This document shows positions 34,501 to 46,268 of a DNA stretch of 64,000 bases, piece by piece; position 1 is the first letter of the stretch, and each line of letters starts with the position of its first letter. This DNA comes from Phanerodontia chrysosporium (Eukaryota; Basidiomycota; Agaricomycetes; Polyporales; Phanerochaetaceae), in contig MJGA01000010.1 of NCBI GenBank assembly GCA_001910725.1, forward strand, positions 434,001 through 498,000, read 5' to 3'. The translations under genes were made by a program, and so were the position numbers. The notes below the pieces were generated by a model. That model saw only the letters and a program-made list of their open reading frames with translations, did no database searches and had not been told where the DNA came from.

Positions 34501-35189
34501 AAGTGAGACTTCCCGGCGGCGCGCACGGTGCGAGCGGGGATGGGGCGATAGTTGTACAGCAGATGGCGGAACGGCGTCATATGGTGTGTGGCGCCAGAGT
34601 CGTAGATGTCGACAGGGTCTGTGGACTGGCTGACCAGGGCTTCATCGACGGTATCTTCGCGTTCGGGTGGCGCATCGGACTCAGGTGCGAGCGCAGAGGC
34701 GGCCCAGGCGTCCTCGACTTCGACGATCTTAGCGGCGGGCGCAGGCGCAGGCGCAGATGCAGACGCGGGCGCGGGCGCGGACGTGACTTGCGCGGCGTTC
34801 GCAGCGGGCTCAGGACGCTTCGCATAGTTCTTAGATGGGCAAACTTTCTTGGTATGTCCCTTCCCTTGACACTTGTAACAGGTAACCTCCTCCCCCTCAC
34901 GAGAGGACTGGTTAGCAGAGTTGCCACCGCGCTGTTGCTGTTGCGCGGAGCGGCCCTTCCCCTTGCCGCGCCCTCCACGCTGGCCGCGAGCATCCGCGCT
35001 CGCAGCGGTGGGCACGGCGTCCTTAGCGCCACCTCGAGCGACAGTGTATCGAGAGTGCGCCTCGGCGCGCAGCAACGGGATCAGCTCATGCGACCGAGCA
35101 GGGCGAGGGGTACCCGTGCGCGCAGCGTCGAGGAGGAGTGTGGCGCTGTAGGCGTTGACGATCGGTATCGTGGTTGATCCCGCTTTCAA
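31512..35189 (-). mobile_element. Ty1/copia retrotransposon polyprotein (gag end-pol)
   Basis: One open frame of 1225 codons with copia domain order: the end of gag; a CCHC zinc knuckle (CYKCQGKGHTKKVC, about 34855-34890); aspartic protease DSGATHHM (about 34590); integrase with HQHLGH...CSVC zinc finger, DVWGP and SSDRGGEF and the E of GVAERVHG; reverse transcriptase with WVYRTKRD, QIDIKSAFLYG and SHVDDL; then RNase H with GYTDAD and STSEAEYVAL. The order integrase before RT is diagnostic of copia. The frame has no internal ATG-led gag start: gag continues upstream in another frame (LVRLTRFLNLT around 35210-35250), so there is a frameshift at about 35208 and the 5' end is lost. Inserted in FunK1-3. 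Confidence 0.92.
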
Positions 35190-35400
35190 CTCCTCCTCGA
35201 AGAGAGTGAGTCAAATTAAGGAACCGAGTTAGACGGACCAGTCCTAGGTCGGCTTCTGCCTCGGGCGTTCGTTGGGGACAAAGGTAGACTGCAAAGGTGT
35301 GTGTTGAGAAGGTAGAGGTTGGAGGTGTGAAGGGGGGGGGGGGGTTCGTCTACAAAGGAGGGGTAAGAGTTAGATCAACTCACAGGCTGTCCTGTAAATA
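35190..35400 (-). pseudogene. Broken gag start of the copia element and junction with the gypsy LTR
   Basis: Around 35265-35205 the minus strand reads EAEADLGLVRLTRFLNL, which fits copia gag just upstream of the FEEELKAG frame, but in a different frame. Further right the similarity fades. A run of 13 G lies at 35332-35344. The copia 5' LTR and primer site are absent, so the junction with the neighbouring gypsy LTR lies between about 35290 and 35400. Confidence 0.45.
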
Positions 35401-36430
35401 GACCTAAGAAACAATGAGTGGTAGCCCGAATGCTACAACCCACTGGGAAACAATACAAAAGAGTCCAACGTGCAACAAACAACCAAACAACCAGTGAGAC
35501 CAAAAGACGTACAACCGCAAACACAAAAGAGTCCGTTAAAGACCGTGAACGTCAAACACAAAAGCGTACTCGACACCGGTGGCAGAGCCGGACTAGAGTA
35601 CGTACAGGCAGCGAAAGAAAGGGGTACACTCTGTGTCAGCAAGAGCTTAGCAGGGTGTGTACAAACAACAACAACGTAGGGCGTGACCACAAACAACGTA
35701 GAACACTCGACACTGGGCAAAGGCCAGACTAGAGTGTAAAAGGAAAGACGAAGGGCAAACACTCGACACCGGTGGCAGAGCCGGACTAGAATGTTCCCAC
35801 CCAACGTATGACGTACAACAAAAAGTACTCGACACCGGGCACAGGCCGGACTAGAGTACAACAACCGACGACGAAGAGCACTCGACACCGGGCACGAGCC
35901 GGACTAGAGTGGTCTCAACAACGACGTAGACGTAGAACACCAGTGGCACTGCAGCAGCCGCGCTACAGTACACAGCAAAGAGCAAAAGACGTAGAGGGAG
36001 GAACGAACTAGATAGCGGTCTAGTGTCAAGAGGCTCCTCTAAGCGAGGATACAAGGGGTGGGGTTTATATACCCCTTAAACTAGGAGTATTCTAGGGTAT
36101 TCTATAAAGTTCCATGTCCTTCTGCAATGTTCTCTTCCAAAAGTCCCTAAATCCTGAGTGCTGGGTCCAAGTCTGGGCCCTTCTGCCAGAATATTCCAGC
36201 AGATTCCACAGCATTCTTCGCTTTTCCACAATGTTCCAGCTGCTTCTTACCTCTTCCTAGGCCTTCCAAGCCTAAGCATGCCCCTTTCTCTCTTCTTTCC
36301 TACTCTTTCCCAATATGGATGCACATTCCCACACCTTCTGGGATCTCCAGGTTTGGGCATGTCTTCCCACACCCACTGATATGACAGAGACTCAAGCCCA
36401 TTTCATCCATATCTTGTGTCAAACACCTTT
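35400..36430 (-). repeat. LTR-like region of the gypsy element (approximate edges)
   Basis: Directly behind the gypsy integrase tail the minus strand reads a U3-like, TTCCA-rich stretch (36430-36080). A TATA promoter GGGGTATATAAACCCC follows at about 36060-36073, then an R/U5-like part with an array of five related hairpin units (35568-35910). No second copy is seen beyond 46 kb, so the LTR assignment rests on position and promoter content rather than on paired LTRs. Confidence 0.5.
35568..35910 (-). repeat. Five-copy hairpin repeat array
   Basis: Units of 31-32 bp at 35568-35599, 35705-35735, 35761-35792, 35827-35857 and 35880-35910 share the layout ACTC-GACA-CCGG-loop-CCGG-ACTA-GAGT. The outer stem extends with flanking bases that change together (GT/AC in units 1 and 4, AC/GT in units 2 and 3). 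The inner stem CCGG/CCGG changes to CTGG/CCAG in unit 2. Spacing is irregular (53-137 bp). Confidence 0.8.
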
Positions 36431-36486
36431 GATGCATGATATCCGAGGGTCGCTTGAACTTCAACTGTCCCCAGTTGGCTTCTCTC

Positions 36487-37647
36487 CTAAGATGAGGGTG
36501 AATATGAGCTTGCGTCGCTGTCATGAAAGGGGGAATCTTCGCCCGAGGGCAATGATTTTTTTGACTGCACTTGAGCTTCATGTTCTCCTTCACTAACAGA
36601 GTACCAAGAATCTGTGTCTGAGTCCTCGTTGGCTGAGCTATCTTGTAATCTGTGCATGATTGCGTCGAGGTATTCACTTGATCTTGATATGTATGGTATC
36701 AGCCGGAATGCTGCGATTGCTTGTCTCCATACAGTGCCATCGAGTTCTTGCAAGATGTAGGCACCATTCTGCGTGCGTCGTACAACTTCGTAGGGGCCTA
36801 GGTACCTGTCCTTGTGTTTGCGCTCTAGGGTAGCTTCTATCGCCTTGTTTCGCATTAGAACAAGAGTGCCTGGTGGGTAAGAGTCACGAACAAGTCGTGT
36901 TTGATAGCGGCGCTCGAATTGTTCTTTTGCTTTGAACCGATGCTTGCTAAGTACTGCTGCAGCTTTGGCCAAGTCTTCTGGGCGCTTCTGGAGTTGTCGT
37001 AAACGTAAGGCTAGTAATTCACTTGATGTCATGCCTCGCTTGTAACCATCAACCATGAATGTGGCTTCTGTGAGGTCGAAAGGAAGTATTGGATGAGCTC
37101 CATGAAGCAGGTAGTAGGGGGAATATCCAGTTTGCCGTCTCACAGTGACCCTATCTGCAAAGAATGCATGCGGAACTTGCTTGGGCCAGTCTGCGATTCT
37201 TCCTTCACAAGCTTTGACGATGGATTCGCGTATGGTGAAGTGTCCTCGTTCTACGACGCCATTGGCCTTGGAGTTGTAGGCAGAAATCTTGACTTGAGGT
37301 ATACCGAACCGGTCCATAAGCTCTGAGAATGCTGCCTCCACTTCTTTTCCGTTATCCGTGACCACTTGTCCTACTGCGCCATACCGACAGAAGATATGTT
37401 CCCATAAGAATTTGCACATGCTCACAGCTGTATTGCGTTTTGAGAGCACATCCTTCTGCTGCCCCGGATAGGTCATCTCGTGCAGCTGCAATGTATCGAT
37501 AGCCGTGAGCCTTGGGCATGAACATAATGTCCACGTAAATCTTGAGAAATAGTGTTGATGGTGTTGAAACCATAATGGGCACTTCTGCTTTCCGTGTACT
37601 TCGAATTTGACACTGGTGGCATGATTGCACATGATGCTTGATATCAT
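36487..37647 (-). mobile_element. Gypsy integrase C-terminal part (frame-shifted tail of ORF2)
   Basis: The second catalytic Asp appears in VTDNGKEVEAAF and the Glu in SKANGVVERGHF; a chromo-like/GPY region follows (GTLVLMRNKAIE, RKHKDRYLGPYEVVRR), the usual end of Ty3/gypsy integrase. The acidic Ser-rich C-tail ends at 36487. The frame overlaps ORF2; continuity with it is lost at a run of four A around 37435-37445, where one base too many is present. Real coding therefore starts near 37440, and the part from 37647 to there is a shadow. Confidence 0.85.
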
Positions 37648-40600
37648 TGCACATGCTTGGCCAGTAGAATCGTTCTTTGAGTGTTGCCATAACTGCTTCT
37701 ACACCACGGTGTCCATGACCTTCGTGCGCAGCTTGAAGTAATTGAGCCCGTTTGTGAGGGCGAAAGATAACCTTGGCAGGTCCTGCAGTGCCTCGCCTTT
37801 TGTACATGGCCCTTCCGGAAACATAAAACTTCAAAGCTTTCTTGAGGAATCGCTGTTTTTCCTGAAGGCTTTGACATTGTGGGGCACGTGTAGTTTGCAG
37901 GAAATGATAGATGTCCGCGAGTACTTTTTCCTGTTTCTGTGTAGTAGTGGCAAGAACGTGCTCGGCTGCTGGTTCATCGGGGTCAAATAGACATGTTTCA
38001 AAGGCTTGGATCACTTTTGCTGGTGATGCACTGACCATGTGAGTGAACAACGACACATCGTTCATCCAGGGTGTATGCTGTATGGGTATATGCAAGGGGA
38101 TGTCGTCTAGCCAGCTGTCGTCTTCTTCGTCTGCTACTTCTCCTTGTTCTGGTTCCTTTCTTGATAGCGCATCAGGTCCTCGGTGCTTATGGGCAGGTAC
38201 GTGTACGAGTTCAAAGTCAAACAGCAGAATGCCCTGAATCCAACGATTGACCGTAGCGTTAGGTTGCAAATCTGGGTCGTTAAGCATTCCCTTGATGTAC
38301 TTTGCATCCACCTCTACTATCAGGTGCTTGACACCAATGATATATAGACGATAGGCTCGTAAGGCACGAAACAGACCGTAAAGCTCGAGCTTGGGTTGAG
38401 AGTAACGTGCTTCAATTGCGTTCATAGGTATTGAACCATATCTTGCTGGCCTTTTCTTGTGATCCTCGTCGTATTGGGAGAGAATAAAGCCTACTGCAAT
38501 AATACTGGAGTCTACTGACAGCACCACAGGTTGTGCTGACTCGTAGTCGATTGGTCGTAAGGCGGGAGGTGACGTAATGGCTTGTTTCAGTTCTTCGAAA
38601 GCTACTTGTCGTCTTGAATCCCAAATGAACTCGACATCATGGCGCACCAGCTCTGTCAGAGGTCGTGCCTTGGTGGAGTAGTCCTTGATCCATATTCGCA
38701 CCGTGCCACAGAGTCCAAGGAATCCTCGTACATCCTTTACTGTCTTGAGAGGGGGCCAATTTAGAATCTTGTCTATCTTCTGGCTGTCTGGTAGCCTTCC
38801 TTCTGGGGTACACTTCTGTCCGATGATAAGCACCTTTTCTTGTGCAAGCTGAACCTTGGATGGAGAGAAGGTTCCTCCTGCATGGCCTATACGGTGAATA
38901 ATTCGGTGTACATCCAATGCATGTTCCCAAATGAAGCGTCGTATGCCTGGGTTGTCCTTCAGTACTTCTGGTTGTCCTAAACTGTCTTCATAGCGGCTTT
39001 GGGGTCCTTTGATTGGCAAATCATCGATGAATACATTGGCGTAAGCGGGAATTTCGTCTTGCAGAATAAACGATACACATGCTTGAAACTCTGCAGGGGA
39101 GTTTGTGAATCCTGTAGGCAGCGATGTAATCCGAAGAAGTCCCAGTGGTGTCAAAAAGGCTGTAAGGTCTCTGCTCTTGGGATGAACCTTGCGTGCATCA
39201 AATCCCCAGTATAGATCAAAGACTGTATAGCATTGACGTCCTGCAAATGGTTCCACAAAGTTGTCGAGATTGGGTGGTAGTCCTGCATCGCGTATGGTGA
39301 CTTTGTTCAGTGGCTGTAGGTCATGTACGATTCTAAGCTTGCCACTTTTCTTGAGAACGCAGAACCATCGTGATCGATACGATGACTGGCTTGACTCGTA
39401 TACTCCTGCCGCAATCTTTTCCCGTAGTAGATCCAGAACTTTCTGATGTATTCCCAGCGGTATAGGAATATTCTTGAAAGCCCAAGGAACATGAGGTACC
39501 ACTGGAATAATATATGGCGAGAAATAGTCTTCTCTAAACGATCCGCGTTGACTGTCTTCGAATACAAAGTGGTTCTGGTTGAGCTTCAGTATATGCTGAA
39601 ATAACTTTAGCTCTTCGGGCCATAGAAAGTCTTCCGGGTTGAGGTTCATGTTATCCAGATGTTCTTGCGTTAAGCGTCCTCCATCAGGTACAAATTCAGG
39701 AGGATGCGGGGTCAAAGAAGGTAGAGACTTCAATGGGTCCTCCGGAAATTGCCTGATTACTCGTGCGTCTTCTGGGAATACAGCTGGTACGGGCTTCACC
39801 TTGCGGTCAACGCGTTTGTAAGCCGTAAGTACTTCTGGCGAGCTCATTTGCTGCTTGTACGAAAAGACTTGATTTCCATCAAAGGTTATGATGGTGTCGT
39901 CCTCTTCTAGGTCTTCAATAAACTTGTCCATGTTTGTTGTAAACATCACGGGCTCTACTTCATCCCATTCAAGGTCTAGGCTGTCTTCTTCTATGCTAAC
40001 ATAGTGAATATTAACCTTAGATCTCTTGAAGGTACCGTGGGTGTCCATAGTTTCTAGTTGCCAAGTTGCATCTTCTGAATCCGTGGTTTGGTCATGGTAA
40101 GCGCCGGGGTCGCGTGGCTGAGTGATGCGCTCAGCGGCGGGGTCGGGGGAGCCAGAAAAGGCAACAGCGCCCGTCGTTGATGGCAGTGAGCGCGTTGGGT
40201 TCACGTTGTTAGCAATGACGCTCGGGATGCTCGTTCTGTCCCTGGGGCAAGGGTCCTTGATGGCATTAGGCTTGGTGGCGTCTCGTGTCATATGTCCTGG
40301 ATCAATAGCCGGCTTCACCGATGACATCATGTCCCTGCCGTGAGACTTGTTCTGGTGTGCCTTGAAGTCCATGGCTCTTGAAGTCTCGAGGTGTCGTTCG
40401 AGGGTCGCTTGAGCTGATAAGTCCGTTCGTTGGTCTGGGTATGCCAGCAGCTCACGCCAAGAATACTGGTCAGCGCAATGTATTGCTACAAAGCGTACAA
40501 TTGCTGCCAGTATACAAGTCGCGCCTGCTATCGTACATACAACCGCCGTGTAGTCCGTAGCCACTAGTACAAAGAAATAAAAGGTTAGTAATACACAGGG

Positions 40601-41050
40601 AAACGAATATAAGCTCGTAAACAAAGGGAAACCACGTCGGAAGGCAAATGAAAAGAAAACTGAAGCATACAAGTACATACAGAGGCTCGAGAAACAGAGG
40701 GCATACAAAATAAAATCGAACCAAAGAATGTCGCCGCGCCCTTTGTCGATGGCCGTCATAGCATTGCGAAATGCTTGGGCCAAAACTACAGGCGGGAGCG
40801 TTGATGTATCGAGGACCTGGGCGACACTGCCGAGCGAAAGCGTGCCGTCCTCTACGTCTTCGAAGGCATCAGCGTTGGCGACGCGTACATAGCCTAGAAA
40901 TACAAGAGAAAACATGATTCTGAAAGGAAACATAAGCCTGAACAACTGTAAGACATAAGAAAAGAAACGAAACTGTCGGCCCGCAGGCAGCCGACTCACG
41001 ACATGCAATCCTGAGTCCTCTAGTAAGCTCGATACACGCTCTACGGGGTA
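37435..41050 (-). mobile_element. Gypsy ORF2: hydrophobic lead, RT, RNase H, integrase N-part
   Basis: The pol part is clear: RT with SRWFCVLKKSGKLRIVHDLQ, TVFDLYWGFDA, LPTGFTNSPAEFQ and the FIDDL active-site box (about 39020); RNase H with LSVDSSIIAVGFILSQ and VEVDAKYIKGML; integrase HHCC finger HEGHGHRG...CHQCQIRS and the first Asp in YVDIMFMP (about 37530). No aspartic protease motif (D-T/S-G) is visible. The lead from about 40980 to 40450 reads as several very hydrophobic stretches (F/L/Y/V). It also contains intron-like signals on the minus strand (GTATGTAC, TACTAAC, TTTGTACTAG), so the hydrophobic peptide may be spliced out. This block is AT-richer than its surroundings. Confidence 0.85.
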
Positions 41051-41102
41051 TATGCGTGTATCAGCATCGTTCCCTATCACATCCAAGTCCGTACTCACCA
41101 GC

Positions 41103-44100
41103 CTAGAGCGTGCTGCTGCGCTGAGGGTACGAGACGACCTCCCGGGCATAGTCCAAGGGACCAAGTCGCTCACCCTGGCGCATTTTGCGTACCTCCTGGT
41201 CGCGTCGACCGTCGGGGCGAAAGCCAAGAACGAATTCGAGGCGGGAGATGCGGTAGTTGTGCTCCCCGTTGGCGTTCCGACTCTTCCAGAAGTGTAGGCA
41301 TTGGCGCAGTGAGAGCTGCTCTTCGGCATAGAGAAACGGCGATCCGAAGTCTTCAGCGTATGGGTACAGTGTCTCGTAAGTCTCCGTCGTGATTCTGTTG
41401 CCTGGCGCACTCCCCTGTTCGTCGAGAAAACGCCAGAGCCCGGCAGCGGTGGCCTCGTGGATCTCTTCGCGGATCATGGGCAGAGCGTGCCCACGAATGG
41501 CGACTGCGGCAGCAAGAGCCGTAGGACCGGCGCGTCCTTCATGCTTGAAGCGTTCGTAGGCCTGCTGAGGGTTGGGCAGACCGAGGGGAACGCCGCGCGC
41601 TGGCTTCTCCTGCTTCTCCTGGTCCTTGAGCTTGCGTGCACCTCGTCCGCGTCGTCGTAGCTGCATGTCGTTGGCTAGGGAAGGTGACCGTGGGGCGAAC
41701 ATGCTGAAAGGCGGGTCCTGGGGCGTCTGGGGGCGTGGTGGTAGCTCATGCTTTCCACATGAAGCGTTGGCCTTGCGTAGATCCTCGTAGCGCAACGGCT
41801 TGCTGTATGGTGAGATCGTGTCGACCGAGTCTGCCGTGGTAGCAGAGGGGGATAGGCTGGAGTCGCTGGCGAGCTCCTCGGCAAGGCGTCGTGCCTCGCT
41901 GAGCGTGGTGCTGCCTGCCTGCGACCTGGCATCCTCGTCTGCTGCAGCGTTCTGTTGGAAGGCCCGGTTCCAGGTCTCGGCTTCCTGCTCGGCGGCGGCC
42001 TGGGCCTTGAACTGCGCGTCGAGCTCTGCGATGAGCTCGTCGTTGTTCAGTAAGGCCGCGGGAACGAGAGGGACTGGCGGAGGCTGGACTGGGTCAGTCG
42101 GTTCTTCTACAATGGGTGTACATAGGCGTAATGGCGACGGGGGCAACTGTTCATCATCAGTATCTTCGTAATTATCGTGTGCATCGTCTGAACTCACTGG
42201 CTTGCGCTCCGCGAGCGGCCTAGGAAGCGTATGCCAAGGCAACGCTGGCGGGGGCAATTCCAGTGGGCTGGGCGAGAACTGAGGTGTGCCATACAGAGGC
42301 ACTGCGGGGGATGGTATCTTCACGAAGGGCGTAGGCGGACGTGGAATGGGTGGCGTCGGGGTGTCCTGGTCACCGAGGAGCGTAACGTGGAGGACGTGGG
42401 CCTCTCGCGCTACGCAGGCCTTCGGCGTGAGGTCAGCCACCGTCTTCACCGTGTAGGGTACGAGGGCCTGCGACAATTCATGAATCATACCTCCCTCCGC
42501 CTCTGCAGAGGGTCCCATATCCTCGTCCATCGCATCCTGATCCTTCCACTCCTGCGGCATCTCCATCTTGACGTCGTCATCCTGCGGGTACTGAAGCTCG
42601 TGGTGCGTGTTGACGAGAGGTGAAGGCGGCCATGGCAGGCCAGGAGCGAAGGGAGGGGCGAGCGGGCTGAGCGGTGTAGCGGGAGAGGCAGAGTCCGAGT
42701 CCGAAGGCGAGACGCCCACAGGCTGGCTCGGAATGATGGGAAGTCCCGGCGGCGGGGGTGCGCCTGATGCGCTCAGTGCGCCTGCTGCCTCGACCGCGTC
42801 ATGCTGGGCCGGCGGTTCCGGTACGGGCTGTGCGTGTTGCCGGTCCCGGAGGAGGAATCGCGGTCCGTGGATCTGCGGCAGCAACGTTCGAGGGCGCCCG
42901 GCCATCCGGTGCGAGCTCCGCACTACCCACTCCAGCGCCTCGACCACTCTCTTCATCTCTTCCTTAACACTCCTTTCCCCTCCTGTCGACGGTTCACTGC
43001 TGGCATCGCTGCCACTGCTGGGGGTGCTCAGGGACCTTACCGACAGGTCCTCGTCATCCTCGTCCTCGTTTTCATCGGCATGTTCTTCAGCAACTTCCTG
43101 CATCCTAACCTCGGCGACTCCCTGCTCGGCTTCCCGGTCCTCGGCATCCAAGAGCAGCACGTCGAAGTCGGTGGCAACAGCTTCAGCACGGGCCTGGCGG
43201 ATGCGGCGTGGGTCTCGAAGACCTAGCTCGCGACTGGCTCGCTCGTACTCGGTGCTGGCGCGCCGACGTTCCCAGGTGAGTTCTTCTTCGCGTCCTCGCA
43301 GTATTCCCTCTTCCGTGCTTCTGCAGGTGTCGCAATCCAGGCCTCCTCTACAAGCACAACGATGACGGACGATGGCGTTGCGGGCGAGGTGGACGATGGC
43401 TCCGTCGGGGAGGGGCTTCATCGTCTGGAGGCGGGCATGCCAATCCGAGATGTGAGGTAGAATGTTGCGCCCCCACCTGGTGAGTGTCCATCCATCGTTC
43501 GTACTGATCCTGCTGCTCACCATCGAGTCCAGGATTCTGTCAAAGCCTTCTCGGTGCCGTGCAGCTGCGACAATCGCATTCAACAAGGTGAGTACCATCT
43601 GTCTTCGGTGTCCTTTACTGTACTCACAGAACAGACCACTCGTCTCGCTCAAGCGCAAGACCGAGTACGTCGTCCCTCCTATCATAGGCAGGATGGGCAC
43701 GTCCTCCAGGGTCTCGTGCTTGGGCAGGGCGCCGTTCAGGACCTGGACCTTCACCGACGTCTCGACAACAATTCCTTGAAGCGGGTCGCGGGAGGGGATC
43801 CAGAACAGTGTAGCGTGGGGGACATAGAACTTGAGTAGGGCTTCGTGGTCTCCAGGTGCGTCTGTCGTCCATCTTCGTTCGTGCTGAGCTTCGAGGCTGA
43901 ACCATCCAAGGATACCGACATCCACCACCGCTGCGATCCACAGCCGCGGGTGCATAGCTTCCCAAATGGCTCGGTCGAGCTGGAAGTACTCGGTCTTGAT
44001 GTAGATCGAGTCTTCCCGTCGTCCGAAGACCTCGTAGTTGAACAGGGGCGGGCACTGGATCTCGAAACCTAGGTGAGCATGGTCTAGAACCTTGACAAAC

Positions 44101-45962
44101 TCGAAGGGCGCAACACGGCGAGGCTCCGCAGCCTCTGAAGAATCGCAAGTCGTAGTCTCCATCGTGGGGATAGGTAGATCAGACGCAGGGGAGGGGGGGC
44201 GACTGACAAGGGTCCCAGGTGCGTCCTCTAACCCTTTGATATCTTTCTTCTGCTGACCTTCGATCTCTCTAGATCCCAGAGATTCATCTCTCGTCGAATG
44301 GCAAGCGAGGGGGACTCCAGTGTTCCCCTCCTGCGGTGCGTACATGTTCCATATCGTCCGATTTCGCTCCCCCTCTTGCCTACAGAACCAATCACCGTCG
44401 AGCAGGCAAGCAGGTGCGTCGGCGGTCGAGCATGCAAACAGCTCGGCGCCGCTTCGTCCGCGGGCGCATAGCGCTGCAACACTGCCGGTAAGTCCTTGAT
44501 ACTGCTCGCTGTTGTTGAATATCGCGCTGACTGCCTTTTCGGTGACAGGAGACTGTGTGTTCAAAGCGTCGAGGCCGCTGTCGACCTCTGTGCCGCCTTC
44601 GGCACCGTTATTTCGTGTGAGTGCCTCAATCTTGTTTGCTTCCGTCTTGCAGCTCACTCGAGATCGTGTAGATACTTCCGCCAACGGCTTCAAACGCGTG
44701 AAATCGCGTCGCTCGGCCATCCCGCACTCTGGACGTGTCACGGACCCGAGAACCTCGTGCCCGTGAGCAGGTGCCAGGGGTCCTGCCATGGCTGGCTCGG
44801 TCCGTGGTGTCTTGCTCCAGCGCTCGTCCTGCAAGGCGCGCAATCGCGTAAACGTCATGACTGCTAGGCCGGCAAACGGTCTCTCGACATCCGAGTCCGC
44901 GGCTTCGTCGGGGCGCGCTTGATGCGCTTCGTCTTGTATTTCCTGTACCTCGTCCGTGTAATGATAATTAAATTGTCGATCTTGACTACTGTCTTGAGAG
45001 CGTCTTCTGTTCTGTAAATCAAGCTCACACTGCTGATGCACAGCTTCCCGTAAAGCTGCACGTTCAGCAGCACGCTGACTTCGTAACAAACCGCGTCGAG
45101 TTCTCAAGAGATTTGACGCGTCATCTGCCTGAAGATCAAACAACCGCTCGGCTGATGCTCGATCGCCTGAGGCGTTAAGCCACACGTTCCCAGGCGCAGA
45201 TGGGTATTTGCCTTGTTTCTCCATAGCATTGATCTCTTGTAGCCTGTTACGTAGAACCTTCTTGGCCTTGAGTAGGTCTTCTCTCCATTCACGATGGGCA
45301 GCATCTTCTGCGTAAGTGAATCTTTGCTCGATGAAGTCAGCCCATTGATCCTCATCTGCGAACTGCAGATTAAAATCTTCTGATGACATTGACTGCAAGA
45401 ATTCAGATCGCCATCGCTGTCTCGTCAAAGGTACTGGCGAGTTTCCAGGCGTGGGATATGCATCCAGGGGTTGCAGCGGCGTTGCTGGTCTCGTAGATAC
45501 ATTTCCTTCTGATCCATCTTGCATTTCAACATCTGGCAGATCTTCATCCTGAGTGGATTCTTCGTCTTGCCTAGGCAAATGCATTGCACCGAGCTGTGTC
45601 GTAAGCTCTTCATCATCCGAAGTTTCGCCTGTCTCCAACTGCTTCTCCACTTGCTGATGCGCTTGTTCCGTGGCTTCATCCTGGTCCTCAACATCCGTCT
45701 GACCCTGAACATCTGTGGTTGTACCTTCAGTATTGCTGTCACTGGATGCTCCAGGTACCTGCACACTGAAAACACTTTCACGTGGCTCGGGAGAGTCACC
45801 TTCGTCCATGCTGCTGGCATAGTCAACATAGCGTGCCAAAGGTGAGTCCAATGTGTGTTCCTCGTTTCCGTCTTCTTCATCCTCGCTTTCTGCATAGTTG
45901 ACATACCGAGCAAGAGGACTGCTGGGTACGACTCTGCGAAAGACCGCGTACAGAGCGTGCAT
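41103..45962 (-). mobile_element. Gypsy-associated giant ORF1 (gag position), about 1620 aa
   Basis: A single open frame ends at 41103 just before ORF2; the first ATG is at 45962 (MHALYAVF). N-part: acidic, with two copies of SPLARYV(N/D)YA (about 45930-45800), then a helical, Gln/Arg-rich part (RQRWRSEFLQSM...). Middle: a globular region around 43950-43400 with LWIAAVVDVGILGWFSLEAQ and a Cys cluster CACRGGLDCDTC (about 43340). Then long Pro/Glu/Ser-rich linkers, and a C-terminal domain (about 41560-41110) with NYRISRLEFVLGFRPDG. There is no CCHC knuckle. Its position and overlap with ORF2 suggest a gag role, but it is three to five times longer than usual gag. The ends of the frame are less GC-rich than the middle. 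I do not recognise the globular domains. Confidence 0.6.
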
Positions 45963-46170
45963 CGTCCCCGCCTGCTGCAGCTGCCTGCCTACGCGATGTT
46001 GCCATACGGGCAATGATAGTGCTAGGACTTCTCATCATGCGGGTGCCTTGCGCAGGGTGGCACGTCTTGTGAGCCCTGCGCGACCTGTCCCGGTGACCGA
46101 CAGGATCAGGAAGACATGCCCGGCCTGACACTCTCAGGCGCGGCGCGAAGATTATCATGAGTTCCGTAAG

Positions 46171-46180
46171 CATATTTAAG
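46171..46180 (+). promoter_or_regulatory. Possible TATA-like element of the flavin reductase-like gene
   Basis: CATATTTAAG about 90-100 bp before the start at 46269. Weak match; distance is right. Confidence 0.3.
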
Positions 46181-46268
46181 GTCCTGCGTCCGATCCACTG
46201 CTAACTAGTGTCCTCCAGTCTTGTCTCCCATCGTCCCCTGCCGTCCCTGAACCGCTTCAAACCATACC

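Noticed and set aside
46013..46260. 5' LTR of the gypsy element at its right end
   Set aside because: The sequence does not resemble 35400-36430 and looks like the promoter of the flavin reductase-like gene; the element therefore seems truncated at its 5' end.
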